Source of the DNA: Numida meleagris
Lineage: Eukaryota; Chordata; Aves; Galliformes; Numididae
Length of the DNA: 64,000 bases
Reading direction: 5' to 3'
Assembly (NCBI RefSeq): GCF_002078875.1
Contig: NC_034412.1
Coordinates: forward strand, 30,867,065-30,931,064
Shown here: positions 34,712-47,900 of the stretch, one piece after another
Layout of the letters: the number at the start of each line of letters is the position of its first letter
Position numbering within the stretch: position 1 is the first letter of the stretch
The notes under the pieces: generated by a model
Told to the model about the DNA's origin: nothing
What the model saw: the letters and a program-made list of their open reading frames with translations, nothing else
Database searches by the model: none
Program-made: the position numbers and the translations under genes

Positions 34712-35622
34712 TTAGCAGAGCAGCTGGAGCAGATGACACTGAGTAGTACAGTTGACACAACAGAAAGAAGGGACACCATCCAAAGGGACCTGGACATGCT
34801 CAAAAAGTGGGCACACAAGAACATAATGAGGTTTAACAAGGCCATGTGCAAGGTGTTGCGCTTGAGTTGAGGCAACTCCAGATATGAGTAAAGACTGGGA
34901 GAAGAACTCATTGAAAACAGCCCTGCAAAGGAGGACCTGGGGGTCCTGGTGGACTGAAAGCTGGACATGAACCAGCAATGTTCTTCTGAAGCCTGGAAGG
35001 CCAGCTGTATCCTGGGCTGCATCAAAAGAAGGGTGGCCAGCAGTGAAATTGTGGTTATTGTCCCCCTCTACTCTTCCACTGTGACTTCCCCTCTGCAGTA
35101 CTGTGTTCAAGTCTGGCGGCCCCAGTATAGGAGGGATGTAGAGCTGTTGAAGCAGGTCCAGAGGAGGGCCATTAAGATGGTCAGAGGGCTGGAGTACCTC
35201 TCCTATTAAGAAAGGTTGAGGGATTTGGGCTTGTTTAGCTTGGAGAAGAGAAGGATCCAGGGAGAGCTCATTGCAGCCTTCCAGTGATTGAAGGGAGCTT
35301 ACAAGCAGGAGAAGAACTGACTTGTTACTTAGTCTGAAAGGGATATGACAAGGGGGAATGGCTTTAAACTAAAAGAAGGTAAATTTAGGTTAGATGTTAG
35401 GCAGAATTTTTTTACTCAGAGGGTGGTGAGGCTCTGGCACAGGCTGCCCAGAGAGGTAGTGGATGACCCATCCCTGGAGGCACTCATGGCCAGGTTGGAT
35501 GAGGCTCAGGGTGGCCTGATTTAGTGGGTGGCAACCTTGCCCATGGCAGAGGGGTTGAAGCTTGATGATCTTTAAGGTTCCCTCCAACCTAAGCCATTCT
35601 AGGATTCTGTGATATGATTCTG
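34712..35622 (+). mobile_element. CR1 LINE, 0.9-kb 3' part, plus strand
   Basis: It starts at the catalytic-motif region of reverse transcriptase (gcagatgacactgag) and continues through the thumb (tgcaaggtgttgcgcttgag), the YCVQVWRPQ segment (about 35096-35130), the SLEKRR-like segment and the full 3' untranslated region to ttctaggattctgtg. Numerous stop codons and indels are present (for example TGA in the LGLRQ position near 34866). 5'-truncated and dead. Confidence 0.95.
34967..35209 (+). pseudogene. CR1 reverse transcriptase C-terminal remnant
   Basis: An 80-codon frame starting MNQQCSSEAWKASCILGCIK and including TSPLQYCVQVWRPQ and RRAIKMVRGLEYLSY, then a stop where other CR1 copies have EERL. 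It is the downstream part of ORF2 in the 34712-35622 copy. The homologous segment of the copy at 48639 has a longer open frame, which makes a direct comparison possible. Confidence 0.85.
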
Positions 35623-35624
35623 TG

Positions 35625-35664
35625 ACCTCCAGAGGTCCTTTCCAATCTTAACCATTCTGTGATT
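35625..35664 (+). mobile_element. Second CR1 3' end, about 40 bp
   Basis: Directly after the tail of the preceding CR1 comes another CR1-type terminus (gacctccagaggtcctttcc, then ccattctgtgatt). It is either a very short insertion, a duplicated tail, or the true end of one element with a duplicated terminus. Confidence 0.7.
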
Positions 35665-36050
35665 AAAAGTATCCTTATTTATTAAAATTCCCTTTTTATT
35701 TATAAAATTTCATAGACAGAAGTATTAATTTGTATCTGTCAATGCTACGTGAAAACATGAGTTTGGTCTAGGTGTTTACCAAGGAGGGTTCTCTAATTGT
35801 TTGGCTAAATATTATATATTCAATGGATTTATCCAGTGTGATTTTCAGTGAACCTCTTATCTCCCATTGTTTGAATTTTTAGTGGAAACTAGTGTTAGCC
35901 TGTTTCTTCCACAAAGCAGCATCTATGGATGGAAGTTGGTATTTCTGTCAAAGCCTTTATTGTATAAGGAGAAGTTTTCTGTGTGTATTCACAATATTTT
36001 GATTGTATTCATGAGTATTTGTAACTGGCTTTCTTGTTTGGAAAAATATG

Positions 36051-36076
36051 TATTTTATTTTATTTTATTATTATTA
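36051..36076. repeat. (TTTTA)n / (TTA)n simple repeat
   Basis: Tandem TTTTA units grading into TTA units. Confidence 0.85.
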
Positions 36077-36149
36077 ATGTCCATAGAACAATTTCACAAT
36101 GAATACTTCTCCACAAATCTTTATGAATCGGAAAACTTTTACAAGTAAC

Positions 36150-36195
36150 ACTAACTCACCTGAGTATGCAAATGAAGGGAAGGAAACGAAAAACC
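36150..36195 (-). promoter_or_regulatory. Candidate recursive splice site, minus strand
   Basis: On the minus strand a pyrimidine-rich tract (TTTTTCGTTTCCTTCCCTTC) is followed by ATTTGCATACTCAG joined directly to GTGAGTTAG. An acceptor touching a donor with no exon between is the signature of recursive (ratchet) splicing in long vertebrate introns. The strand agrees with the exon candidates at 2.9-5.1 kb. It could also be a plain chance match. Confidence 0.25.
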
Positions 36196-38095
36196 TTTAG
36201 TTTTCAATAACACTTGAATCCTCCATTTGACCTAAAATCTACCAGGATCCAAAGTTCTACTGAATCTGGTGTATCCAACTCATTCTGTTTCCCTGTACTT
36301 TATTCAATAGTTAGTGTCAATTTTCTGTTTGGTCAAGGACAAGACCAAAGGAAACAATTACAGTATTGGATGATGAAAATTAAATTAGGTAAATAAAAGC
36401 AGTGGTGTCCAGTTGGGATGCCTAATTTTAAGCTTATTTTTGAGATACGGTGTTTTTACATAAAAATAGGCTGCATTTTAGGTGTGAGGTCAATCTGAGT
36501 TGCAATTAAACAGCAGAATAAAAAATCAGCTTAGGCACTGAAAATTTATGATCACACCTTCAGGCATTCGTGTCTTGGGCTTGACATTATCTAGAAATGC
36601 TGGGAAGTACTGCATTAATATGCTTATAAAAGTGATAAGTTAGTGATCTAATTTTCCTAAATGCCTATTGGAAGTTAAATGAATATATACACAAAACTAT
36701 CCAGTTTTCTTTTTGTTTTGCCAAGAAGCTCCTAATTTCTCTGGAAAACGTTATATCACATTTTGGTTTTAATCCAGCTTCACAGGTATATTTCAGTTTT
36801 ATGAAAACAAACAAAAAATAGACTTTTTTTTCAAATTCACAGGCTAATTAATGTTGTATTTATTTATAATTTCCAAACTATAAACTGAATACTAATCTGC
36901 TTTAAAAAACATTCTTAATAACAGGATGATAAAATTAAATGTTGCCAAACATTTACTATGTGTCATTCTCTGATTTATTAAAACTATAAAGTGTTAAGGC
37001 AATATTGTATCGTTACACATTCTTGGAAACTTTTCATTCAGTGTGATTTCATTAGAAATGATAAATCAATGAAAGCAAATAAACAGCTTTTACTGATCTT
37101 ATTTTGATCTGTCCAAGTCTGAAATGTAAACTGTATGGATCACAAAACCCATATTTGTTATACAGTAAAAATCAGTTGGAGAAAAAAAAAAAAGAATAGA
37201 ACAGGAAAAGTAATGAACAATATCAAAAACTGAGAAATGTGTAGATAACTTCCTAAACTCAGATAATAAATATTCCTGAAAAGTTCAGTATGGCTTGTGA
37301 AGGTTAGCATAAAGAATTATGCTTGACTTGAATAGACAAGCAAAAAACCTTGCAAGCTGCCTTGTAAAATGAATAACATAATAAATTACAGAGTAGCAAG
37401 TGAATGGTTAATGACTAAGAAAATTTGACTGACAAACACATGGAGCATGAATAAAAGAGAAATGAATCTCAAAAACCATTGTATTAAGATAGGTAAAAGA
37501 ACAAGGACTGTGACTCTTTTGCTGTTAGTCTTCTCTACAACCTACTTGCCTTCAAGAAGCTCCTTTGAAATGCAGAAGCTTCTGCTACTGTTCTGTTTTC
37601 AATTCAGCTCACAAGAGAGGTGTTGATCAGGTTTTTTGAGTGTATCCTCAATATTCATTGATAAAGTGGGAATGAAATCCCAGCTCCACTGAACAATTTC
37701 AGTAGTACCCAGATTTTTTCTCTGTGATGTGCAGCTGTGCAAGCAAATTTGCATTTTGATTTCAGAATTGTAAATGTAAATGGCAAAGCTATGAATGCAA
37801 GAAGGGTCTTGTATGTACTGATTTGTAGATTCAGGAAGATTGAGCTCTATTTAAGAAAAAGTTTTTAAAAGGCCACTTTAGAACTCAGCTAATCCAATAT
37901 AGGATTTAATTGTATTTCTTTCAAGTTTGAAGAGTTTCAGCACTTTGTCCTTTTAAGTTTTATTTGTAGATAAATGCACATTATGTCTTTCACAGGACAA
38001 ATTCAAGCAACCTGTCTTCAGCATGTTAGTTCTACAGCTGGTAGAAAAAGGAAAAAGAAACTTTAAATAAATAAAAAACAGCAAGGAAGTTTTGA

Positions 38096-38650
38096 GGGCC
38101 TGACTGTCCCAATGAGCTCACTGATCAACCTCACCTGGGCCCCTTCAGGAAGCCTGGCTCAGTTCTTGCCTGAGGCAGACTGTAGCTGTGCTGGTCTGTC
38201 ACTGGGAGGACCTGGGATCTATGCTGCGGGTGGCTGCCTCCAGGATGGCCCCCTTGCACGTGTGTTGTAGCTCAATTTCTGCCTCTGTCTCCTAGATGGA
38301 CTTTGGACCCAGATTGTAGCTGTGCCTCCAGCCTTGTCTTTGGTTCCAGCACCTGCTGCTCCTGACAGGACTCTCTGCTTGGAGCCTGGACTTAGTTCAC
38401 TTCTGAATCTGTGGCAGCTGATGGGCCCTTTTACCAGCACCCAGCTCTACTTGCCAAGTTGACATCTTGTGGGACAGCACACTGTTGGTAAGGGCACAGC
38501 AGGTTCTGGGGTTCCATTTGGCTCCCAGCTCCTTATCCCTGGGGAAGCAGCCAGCCCTCAATGTTCCTTGACATCAATGCTTTTCAACGCTGTCCTCTGT
38601 CATGAGCTCACCCTGTTGTGGACCCACCCGCTTTCCCTTTGATCTCCTCT
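38096..38650. other. GC-rich block of unknown origin
   Basis: About 550 bp that is clearly richer in GC than the AT-rich sequence on both sides, with sharp edges: the left side is an A-rich stretch (aaataaataaaaaacagc). It contains a partly repeated phrase (gactgtagctgtgc near 38180 and gattgtagctgtgc near 38313). The only open frame is 73 codons on the minus strand and is not recognised. It looks like an old insertion, perhaps an unclassified LTR or other repeat, but I cannot place it in a family. Confidence 0.4.
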
Positions 38651-38956
38651 AACTGAAGGCATCTATCAGGTTTACAAGACCGACATACACATATCAGATT
38701 CATAAGCTTGAAAGAAAGAGAAATAGCTCTCTTATGAAAGTGAGGATGAGAATTAGAACAGTGTGTCATAGTGAGCTTATTGTGGATACAATAATAGATC
38801 CCTTGCAGAATAGAGGAAAACAAAATACATGTCATTTTCTTAAGTTAATTTAATACTTTGATATGTTTCCAGTTACTGTATTACTGCAATAGTACAGTCA
38901 TAAAAAGCGTGGACTTCAGTGGAGTCATGATTTCACTTCAAATTTTTACATTTCAG

Positions 38957-39023
38957 AGAAACCGCGCACTGCTGACTGACATCAATAAGGAGGATTCTGC
39001 ATGACCTGTTTCTGTGCTCCCAG
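38957..39023 (+). ncRNA. Candidate 67-nt non-coding or UTR exon
   Basis: An acceptor (ttcaaatttttacatttcag) is followed by 67 nt with CpGs (accgcgcact) and then CCCAG|GTATGT, a strong donor. All three frames contain a stop (the best reads 15 codons, then TGA), so an internal coding exon is excluded; a UTR exon or a long non-coding RNA exon remains possible. It lies 300 bp right of the GC-rich block, whose sequence might have supplied a promoter. Confidence 0.25.
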
Positions 39024-42000
39024 GTATGTCTTATTTCTACTGTAATATTTATTAGTTACATAAGTTACATGGAGACTTTCAAGCTAATCAAGACTATGTT
39101 ACAGAGATATAGTATATTGTAGTTTCCACTCCAGTGAATTTATAAACGAAATGTTGTGACAGGGTGACTGAGTAGACAGAAGACGAGGTTATTAGTTACA
39201 ATGGAGTGGTTTAGTTCTGATGTTAGCTTTATCTATGTTTCTTATCACTTGGAAAATTTTAAAGGTTGTTTACCAGACAAAGAATTTCAACTTAATTTGT
39301 AGGAGCATAGTGGTATGGTTCTGACAACTTTAATAAAGATTTCTTGAGATGGGAGGAATGGACTATGAGAAAACATATGGGTGATAATAAGATAAACCTT
39401 CCTTAGGCCAGCAAGGATTACAGTAAATGTAGAAAATTAAACAAACAAACAAACAAACAAAAAACTGCTAATTAATTTATGTGATGGTTTTACGAGCAAG
39501 GAAGAAGGTGAAGGGCATTGGATGTAACAAGACAAAGCTGGCATTGCTTTAGTGGAAGAATGAAAATCCTAAATAAAGAAATAAATAAGTAAAATTGTCT
39601 AGAAGGATTTTAAAGGATTTGGAAAGAGCCCAAAAACAGAAGTGGAGGTTGCATTTGTAGAAGGCAGAATGGTGTCTGGGAGACAATTGCACATTAACAG
39701 TACTAAGTAGAGAGAAGCACTAAGTTACTGATGGATAAGCTGTTTGGATGAAAATGGGGGCTAAATCAAAGAAGAATTTCAGACTGGCTCAGAAAGCTGG
39801 GAGTACAGACATTACAGAAGAAAGGGCTTAGGATGGGAAAATAATATTTTGGCTTTGTTGCTTTACAATTAATGTCCAAAGGAGTTATAAGAAAAACTGA
39901 GTAGTATTTGAATGGTAAGAAGAGTGTGAAGGGACAGGACAGAAAGGTCTGATTTTAGATTTGGGCCTGAGAATGAAGTTTCGATAGTGATTATGATAAT
40001 TTAAAGGAATTACCTAAACTAAGTGTTTCTTCTTTGGTTAATACGAGCTCTGTGGCTGCTTGGGCATTATTTTTTTTCTGCGAGAGAAAGGCAGGTGGCA
40101 TCTGATGCCTCTGCCATCTTTGTTGACCAGACCATCCTTTTTCAAAAGCAGTAGCTTACAGTCTCTTGTTAGACTTAGTTCTTCAAATCTGTGCACAATT
40201 CTTGTTATCTTAGGACTATTTATTGATATCCATTTCCTTGAACATGCTAATAATCTTTATCTGCAACTGGTGTATTTACTAATTTGTGGCTCTGTGAAGT
40301 TCAGCCATATTGGTATACAGAGTTGTATCATGCCAGCACATCAGTTTAACACATGCACACATAGAGAAAAAGAGTGTTTTATTAAAACAAAATAATAATT
40401 GCAAAACTGTAAAATTCCAGAATATACAGCTTAATTCATTGTAGTACTTTCTGGTATTTATGATGTAATTGCATAATCTTAGGTTACAAATATAAAAAAC
40501 TTATGGACACTATTACAAAGTAAGCAAAGATCACTGATGTTAACTGTTGTGATTCCATTAAAACCAATGTAAATATCCTCATTAATTTATGTTAACCAAG
40601 TCATTCTGAGCAGGCTTCTCGCACTGTTATAGAGAATGAGGTAGATAGTAATTGGTAAATTCAGATCTTGATTTTGGTAAGAGTGTTCAGGCATGTATGC
40701 ATGTACTTTGAATCACTTTTCACACAAGAAAATCTGTTTTACAGAACGTGCAGAGAAACATAAGATCCTAAGAGATCCAGGGTCATTGCACAGCAAAGAA
40801 TGCTCAAAAGCTCTCATTTTGTACCATCTTGATATTTTCTGGTTTACTGCATTACTCTGCAGTATCAGTTATCTCAGCATGTGGGAAGGGGGTAGAAAAT
40901 ATACATGCTGCTCTTCAGAAATCTAATTTACTTTACAAGAATATATTAAATATAATAATTTAAATAAGATTGCTGAGTCTGCAACACCAATGTCTTGAAT
41001 GACAAATCAAAAAGCAGTCCTCTTTCTTTCCAAAGAGGAGTGAAGACCTCCTACAGACAGGCAGTTGTATTGATCAGGTGTGGAGATCTTAACTGGGGAT
41101 GACAGTGCTAGAGCAATCCTCACTCTGTTCTTCGTAGGGGTTGTGAGTGTCTTTCATCCCTTCTTGTTACATCCTTGCATCTTTAATATACATGGGTTGT
41201 TATACATGTGTTGGCTTCATGTTCTTTGTTCTCTTTATTACGCCCTAATAACATTTCTATCCAGGTCTCAAGACTGCATTTCCTCATTAATCCATAATTG
41301 ACCATATCTCATTTACGCTTATTCCCTTAAGGCTTCTGCTGTCATCCTATACTTATGCTTCCAAGGGCCCCTACTACAAGAATGATTAATGATGATTTCC
41401 GTTAGGGGATTTACTGTCCTTTCACTAATGGTAGGATCTCAACATATTACCACAGGAAATAATACCTAATGCCTGGAAGAGTAAAAATATGAGATAAATT
41501 CTTGTGCTAGATTTTGGATACCTAGCTGTAGCCAATGGACTATTCAAATGATCTATACAGAGCTTTGAAACACATTACTACTCCTATATTATCATCTTGT
41601 AAAATAGAAACACACCCTAACGCACAGGGTCAGCTCATGCACAGTTACCTTAGATACATTTGTCTTTGAGTTTGTAGGTGTGAAAGAGCTACTGTGTTAG
41701 TTGAGCTATGCAGTAATATTGAAGTAATACCTTCAAATACTGGTTTTCTGGGAAGTCTTCTGAAGTTGTTTTTTTCTTGTTTTAAATGGACCAGATTGTT
41801 GCTATGTCAGTACCTTCTAGATAAGATGATTCCTTGTTCTGTAAGTATAGATTGGTATATTTATCTGATTTTTTTATTTTGTACTGGTTGATCAATGAAG
41901 AGGGAATGTTATTTTACGTGAATATACTCAAACCAAATGGTCAGGTTAAAATTCACAATTGACTTGAGCTGCTATGAATGATCGTTCTGCAGGTGATTTG

Positions 42001-44910
42001 TTGACTCTGTATGTGACCATTAATATTCATGATGCATTTTGCATTCTTGTGTACTTGTATGTTTTGACATAAGGATACAACTTAACAGCAGAAACCTTGT
42101 CAGGGTAAATTTTTCTTAGTTGAAGCACTGAAGTTTAAGAGTAATTTGTTACCAAATTGTATTCTGCTGCCTAAAAATTCCACACCTGAGAGGTCTATGT
42201 TGATAATATCTCAGATTGAGAGAGCATTCAAAATTTTAGCTGGGAGATATGTACTTTAAGGCTTAACCAATATATACCAATGAAACAAATACTGAAATCA
42301 AAATAGGACTGAAGTCTTGCTTTTGGGATACATCTTTTAAGTGTAACTAGGTTTTAAAAATTAATTTAAGGTACTTATCCGAGTATCACAGATGTATACT
42401 TTCCCTGTGTTGTTAGGAGTCAGACGAGCAAGTGCTTTTTGCTGAAGAAAAGTTTAGACAGTTCTATAAAATATTATTAAATAATTAATAATGTTTATTT
42501 ACCACTATAAGAAGGTTACAAAAGGGAATAATGAATTGAAAGATGAAGCCCATAAGTATTAGTTAATTTTTAGACATATTTGATAGAAAAAGAAAAAAAA
42601 CAAACACCAAGTCCAAGCAGTTCTAACACCATGACTCAATATTGCCAAAACTGTAGGAAGCATATGATATGATTACAAGGCATGTGAGAGAAAAATGCAC
42701 ACTGTTAAAAAGAGTGAAGATTTCAATAGACCAAAGGAAATAAATGAATCCTGAATATTTACTGTGTCTGTAGGTAGTAGCTGTGTCTGATCAGAGTATA
42801 TTTCCAGACATAAATTTTGGAAGTGCCTGATTTGGGTTATGGAAAATGTGATCTTCAGTTAATCAGTTGTGTATTAAACTGTGATTCAGTCCTTTCCTAA
42901 TTGCCAAGAGATAGACTTAGCCGTGTAAATAAATACTTTAATGTCATTTTTATCTGCAAGTGATTTAGTTCAGAGATCAATTATTATAGTTGTGCATGAT
43001 ATCTTGAGAAATGTCCTTATGCTCTGTAAGCTACAAATATAATCCTGGCAACTCTAGAATTTGTAATACTTCAAAGAGATCTCTTGGTTGACTTAGCAAG
43101 TATCAGCACAACTGTATTCTGTAATAGGTATAGTGATATAATGGGAAGGATAGGAAAGAGAAAGATATTTTTTTCTGGATTTAGAAAATTTCTGAACAGC
43201 CTAGAAGTCTTCTGTTTGTACTGTGGTAAGAAAAACCCCTTTAAGACACAGCTGTTCGTATTACTTGTTGTCCTTATATCTAAGTCACTAGAAAACTGTT
43301 AATGATAGATGACGGTATTTTACTTCTAGACATAAATCTTTAGTTGATGGCAAATGAGGATATGGTTTAAGTTTTCAGAATTGGCATGGAAATGATAAAA
43401 TATGGCATTTCTAGGGAAATGGAGGTGAAATAAAACATCTATAAAAAAATAGTGATCAATGTGTAATTAAAAGACCCATTAGTTGTATATTCTTTATTCC
43501 ATACATATTGGATATGACATTTTAGACCAATGAATGTTCCTTTGTTTTGTGTAGCGTATGGGCAGTACTTGACATGGTAGCATTATTGCTGAAGTACAGA
43601 GTAATTCATGAAGGAAAATGAAGGAAAAGCTAAATGATGTGTTGACTAATGTTGCAGAGACTTTTTCTACATTCAGGGCATTAATTCTAAAAGAAAAAAT
43701 CTTATGCGTACCAATGTAGAGCTGAATAGTGCACAAATATAATCTATACAAAGACCATATTTATCTTGCTTACTTTGGAATCAACAAATTAGAAATGTAT
43801 TTCCAGAGGTGGTGTAGAGAGAGAAAGCAGTTTCCCAGTACCATATGGGAAGTAAGCCTATGATTCACTGCCAGCTTACTGAGCTTCTAAATTTTTTAAT
43901 CTATGAATAATGTTCAATATCCAATTTAATGTTAAATTTACCCCTTTTAGGAAACAACACTTTATGATGGAATGAACTTCTGTAACAGTAGTCTATGCTC
44001 TTGGTATTTTTAATTGCAAGCCCTGCCCTCATGTATAATTGAAAGGTATCTTCCTCTAGTATGTAGTTAAAATAAGAAAAAAATAAAAAAAAAATCAAAA
44101 ATTACCTTAAACTTTACAATAATCTTTAAATTAAAAAAGATGAACAACCTTATTGTTCTTTCTGTACTGTTACATTCCCACCGAAATCAACATCAGTCAT
44201 TGATTGTATTATATAACATGAAATCCTTTAGATTTCACATATGTTCTCTTATTTTGTTTTTAGACATACTGTGGTCTATGACAACTCCATAAACCTATGA
44301 TTAATCCCCTACATATGTTTTATTCAGAGCTTTTTAGTCTCACTGAAATTGATATATATTCTACAGTATAATAAAATGATATAGAGATATATTTTAAATC
44401 GATATTGCCTTAAGCCAATTTAATTGACCCAGTAATAACATTTAAACTGACCCAGATAATCTGATCTGCATGCAATAACACTGTGCTCTTTGCAACAGAA
44501 ATATCGTTACGTTTTACACAGTAGTAGCAAAGATGATGACATTAGGAAACTGGCTGTTAAATAGAGCCCATCTGCATCAGACTGGAAATAGGTTTTATTG
44601 GTCATAATAAAAATTACATGTATCATGTGTGATAGCTGCATAAGGTAAAAATGACCATTAAAATTTTCCAGTGTTGTATACTAGGCTCATCAGTATGAAG
44701 AGCTTCCTTTCATCAATGTCATGGTTATGCATTACATGGTCTATAAAATTCCGAATTTCTGGGGAGAAACTGTTCCTGTCCAACATATTCTGTGTGTGGT
44801 TCACCATGTCTCTTATCACTCAAGTAAAAAAGAATTAGCCACTGAGCTGTTTAGTTAGCAACATTTTAAAATCTAGAATCTCAGAGTCTTTAGAATCCTT
44901 TGGCTGACAG
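39024..44910. other. Unique AT-rich sequence, 5.9 kb
   Basis: No gene recognised. A (AAAC)n repeat lies at 39439-39464. Plus-strand frames at 40060-40395 and 41080-41301 are hydrophobic by composition (AT-rich) and have no family features. 44410-44580 is a non-repetitive TAAT-containing stretch that might be conserved non-coding DNA. Confidence 0.5.
39439..39464. repeat. (AAAC)n microsatellite
   Basis: Five to six tandem AAAC units. Confidence 0.85.
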
Positions 44911-44978
44911 ATCATAGAATCATAGAATGATTTGGGTTGGAAAGAACCTCAAAGATATCTAGTTCCAACTCCCCAGAT
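44911..44978 (-). mobile_element. CR1 LINE 3' tip, minus strand, about 68 bp
   Basis: The plus strand reads atcatagaatcatagaatga then tttgggttggaaagaacctc and ttccaactcccc: the antisense of the last 70 bases of CR1. An extreme 5' truncation. Confidence 0.9.
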
Positions 44979-47900
44979 GTCTTTTATGAGTTATAACACA
45001 AATCCTTAAGGCCTTTTAAAATTAAATAACTAAAAAATATAAGTATACAGATACACAGTATAAAATTAGTGTAAGAATTTATAGTTTTTACTTTGTATGT
45101 TTTAGTGTTCTCCATCTCTGTACGTGCTTAGAACACTCAGTTGAACATTTTCATTATTCTACTATAGCTGATGTGCATATTATACCTTACCAAATCTATT
45201 TTGCCAAGAAAGAGTAACTAATTCTTCCTTTTTATCATTTCAGTCATTTTTTTCATATGAAATCCTTCTTGAAACCTCCTCCTCCCACTAATCCAAGATA
45301 AGACAAGTGAAGACAGTGATATGTCACTTGGCTCCCTGCTGACATTCTGTACTCAAAATCTTAATTACTTTTGATTTGTATTTGTGTGGAGGGCTTTACA
45401 GCATTTCTTTGTTTAAAGGCTGTTTAAATTCCCACCAGGCCTTTTCTAGTACCTTTTGTTAATCTGTCATCAAACTCCTTGATGCTGTGAAAATGTTTAC
45501 TTCAGATGCTTGTCTATGAGAAGCAACACAGAAATCGTGTTGACCATCCACTGCAACACACTGGAAAAAGCTAGGCAAAACAAGGCTTAGAAGGCTGTGT
45601 TTCTATGTGATTAGCCAGTAATTCTTTTCCATGTAGTTTTGAAGTTACAGTTGCAATGTCAGTCTGTGTCTTGTGTTTACTTGGTGCTAGAGGTGTACTG
45701 TTAATCTAGGTTTTCATGAACTGGAAATGTGAGTGCCAGTAGCCCAGAATTAAAAGTGAAACTGTGAGAGCTGCAGAGTTCCGTTAAGATGCAGTCACCC
45801 TTCAGCTGTTGTAGGGGAGGGCTACAAAGGGGTGGGAAGAATGAAAGAAGAGAATGATAAGTTCTGTAATGTGCTCTTGGGTATGTCTAATGTACCATAG
45901 AGAGTCCCTTAAATGCTGTTTTAAATGCACTTCCCATCTTGCCCAAGAAGTGGTACTAATGGTACTTTCTCCAGGCTTTGCCTCAGAATCTCCATGTGGG
46001 CAAATACCATACAGTTCTGTAGTGCCTCTTACTTAAGAATTTCTGTTCATGTTCTGTACACCATGCGATATTAAGTGGAAACTACAGTAGCCAGTGGATA
46101 AAATGGGAATTTGTGATGTATAGGCTTTAGGAAGGTTGAGAATGCCAGTGGTACATGGACACGAACAAATCTCTCTCAGTACTAGAAAGAAAATATTTTG
46201 AATCATCATTCTTCAGATGATGATTGCTACAAATAGCTTCCTTTTGATAAGGATTGCTATTCATATAAATATTGAATCTCACACTTCTAGATATCTTTAA
46301 GATCCATTTTGTTAATGTGATCAAAAATATCCATTTCCCTTTGAAGGTTTCAGTTGTGCACTGACTAATTGCTGTATCACACCAGTTCCTGTATTCTGAC
46401 CCAGTGAGGTGGTTTTGCTTCATTGATTAGTAGATTTCTGGTGGGTGAGAATGAGCAAACTTTACCTTTGAAAGCAGGAGAATCCTTCTAATCCTTTCTC
46501 TGCCTATCTTACTCCATGACTTCAAGCAAGTTCTGCTACTTCTTGATGTCACAATTCCTCCATCTGTAGAATCAGATAAACTGGATAGCTGATGACCTGA
46601 TAAGAGTGCTCTGAGAATTTGATGTTTTCATAGTGCTCTAAAATTGGCTCAATTCAGATTGTATTTCCAGATAAAATTCTGTAAATCTTTCCCACAACTA
46701 AGAATAAAATTGAATGGCTTGAAAAGAATTTTAATCAGCATTTTTACTTGAATACTAGGAGCCTTAAAATGCTCATGAGGTAAGACAAAATAATATCCCT
46801 TAAAAATATGCTTCAAGTTTTATGTGGACCTAATTCCACTTGATTTAGAAAAGTATATTGATTCTAAGACAGCTGACACCATACCCGGATTGCTGGAAAT
46901 TCACTATGAACTTCTAATAATAAGTAAAGGTGGTAAACTTGGAGCAGAATTACAGCGAACTCAAGATTTTTTTTTTTTACTTCTCACAAGAGTTCAACCA
47001 CAGAGTTAAAAAAAAAAAAAAACCCAACCTGATTTTTGATAGCAATGCTCCTTTTACCCATCTTCACTGATAAATGTACCTTTTTTTTCTTCTCCTGGGT
47101 GCCTTAATTCAACCATTCATTACTTTGTATTGTGTTGATTTTTGCATTGTAGATTTCAATCCTTCAGCTACAGGATGGTAGGTATTCCAGAGAGGTATGT
47201 TTAAATTGTGCCAAATAAAAAAGTACAAATTAGCAGATAATAACTGTACAAAAAGGCCTAATTCTTGCCTGCTTGCCTGTGACTCTATTCAAAGAGGCTT
47301 TCATTTTAAAATATCCAGAAGCCAAGTGCTGTGGATGTGAAGTATATATTCCATCTAAAATCATGGTAAGCTCTTGTTTACATTAATACTGCCAAGTTAT
47401 AACAAAAATACCTCTCAGTGATGTTGAAAATGCAATAAATAAATTTTATATGTTAATTAATATGTAGCAGTATTTCCACTGATTTAAAATTGTTTTAATA
47501 CAGGTCTGTGAGGAATCCCCTGAAATCAGAGGGATTACACATAGCAATACTTGCAGACAATCTTCCTACTTCTGCAAAGTTGACCTCATCTTTTTCCTCT
47601 ACTATTAAAAAGAAAAATTCCAGTAGCAATATTTTGCAGTTACAAGTACTAACTTAATTAGAATTTTTCCCCTCATGTACTACAGATGAAAATAATTTGA
47701 AGAAGAACAAAAAGCCAGCAAGCAAGATTGAGTAAACAGTTTTTGACTTCAGCTGTAGACTTTATTTAAGTAAAACATGAAATGAATCAATTCTCTGTAT
47801 GCACTTGTTGAGCAGAAGCTTTGAAAACATGCAGTTTTATTCATTCAGGATACTTAGTGCTTAACATCTTTCACTCACACCCTAGTTTGGTGACTATTTT

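Larger units (their letters stand above)
35665..38095. other. Unique AT-rich sequence
   Basis: No gene recognised. Contains a (TTTTA)n/(TTA)n run at 36051-36076 and, on the minus strand at 36150-36195, a recursive-splice-like motif (pyrimidine tract then CAG|GTGAGT). A run of A with G interruptions is at about 37180-37195. Confidence 0.45.

Noticed and set aside
34681..35110. Minus-strand frames of 114 and 132 codons
   Set aside because: Antisense shadows of the 34712-35622 CR1.
38000..38040. Minus-strand acceptor with excellent pyrimidine tract near 38041
   Set aside because: The tract is the A-rich edge next to the GC block, and the donor (GTTGCT) is poor.
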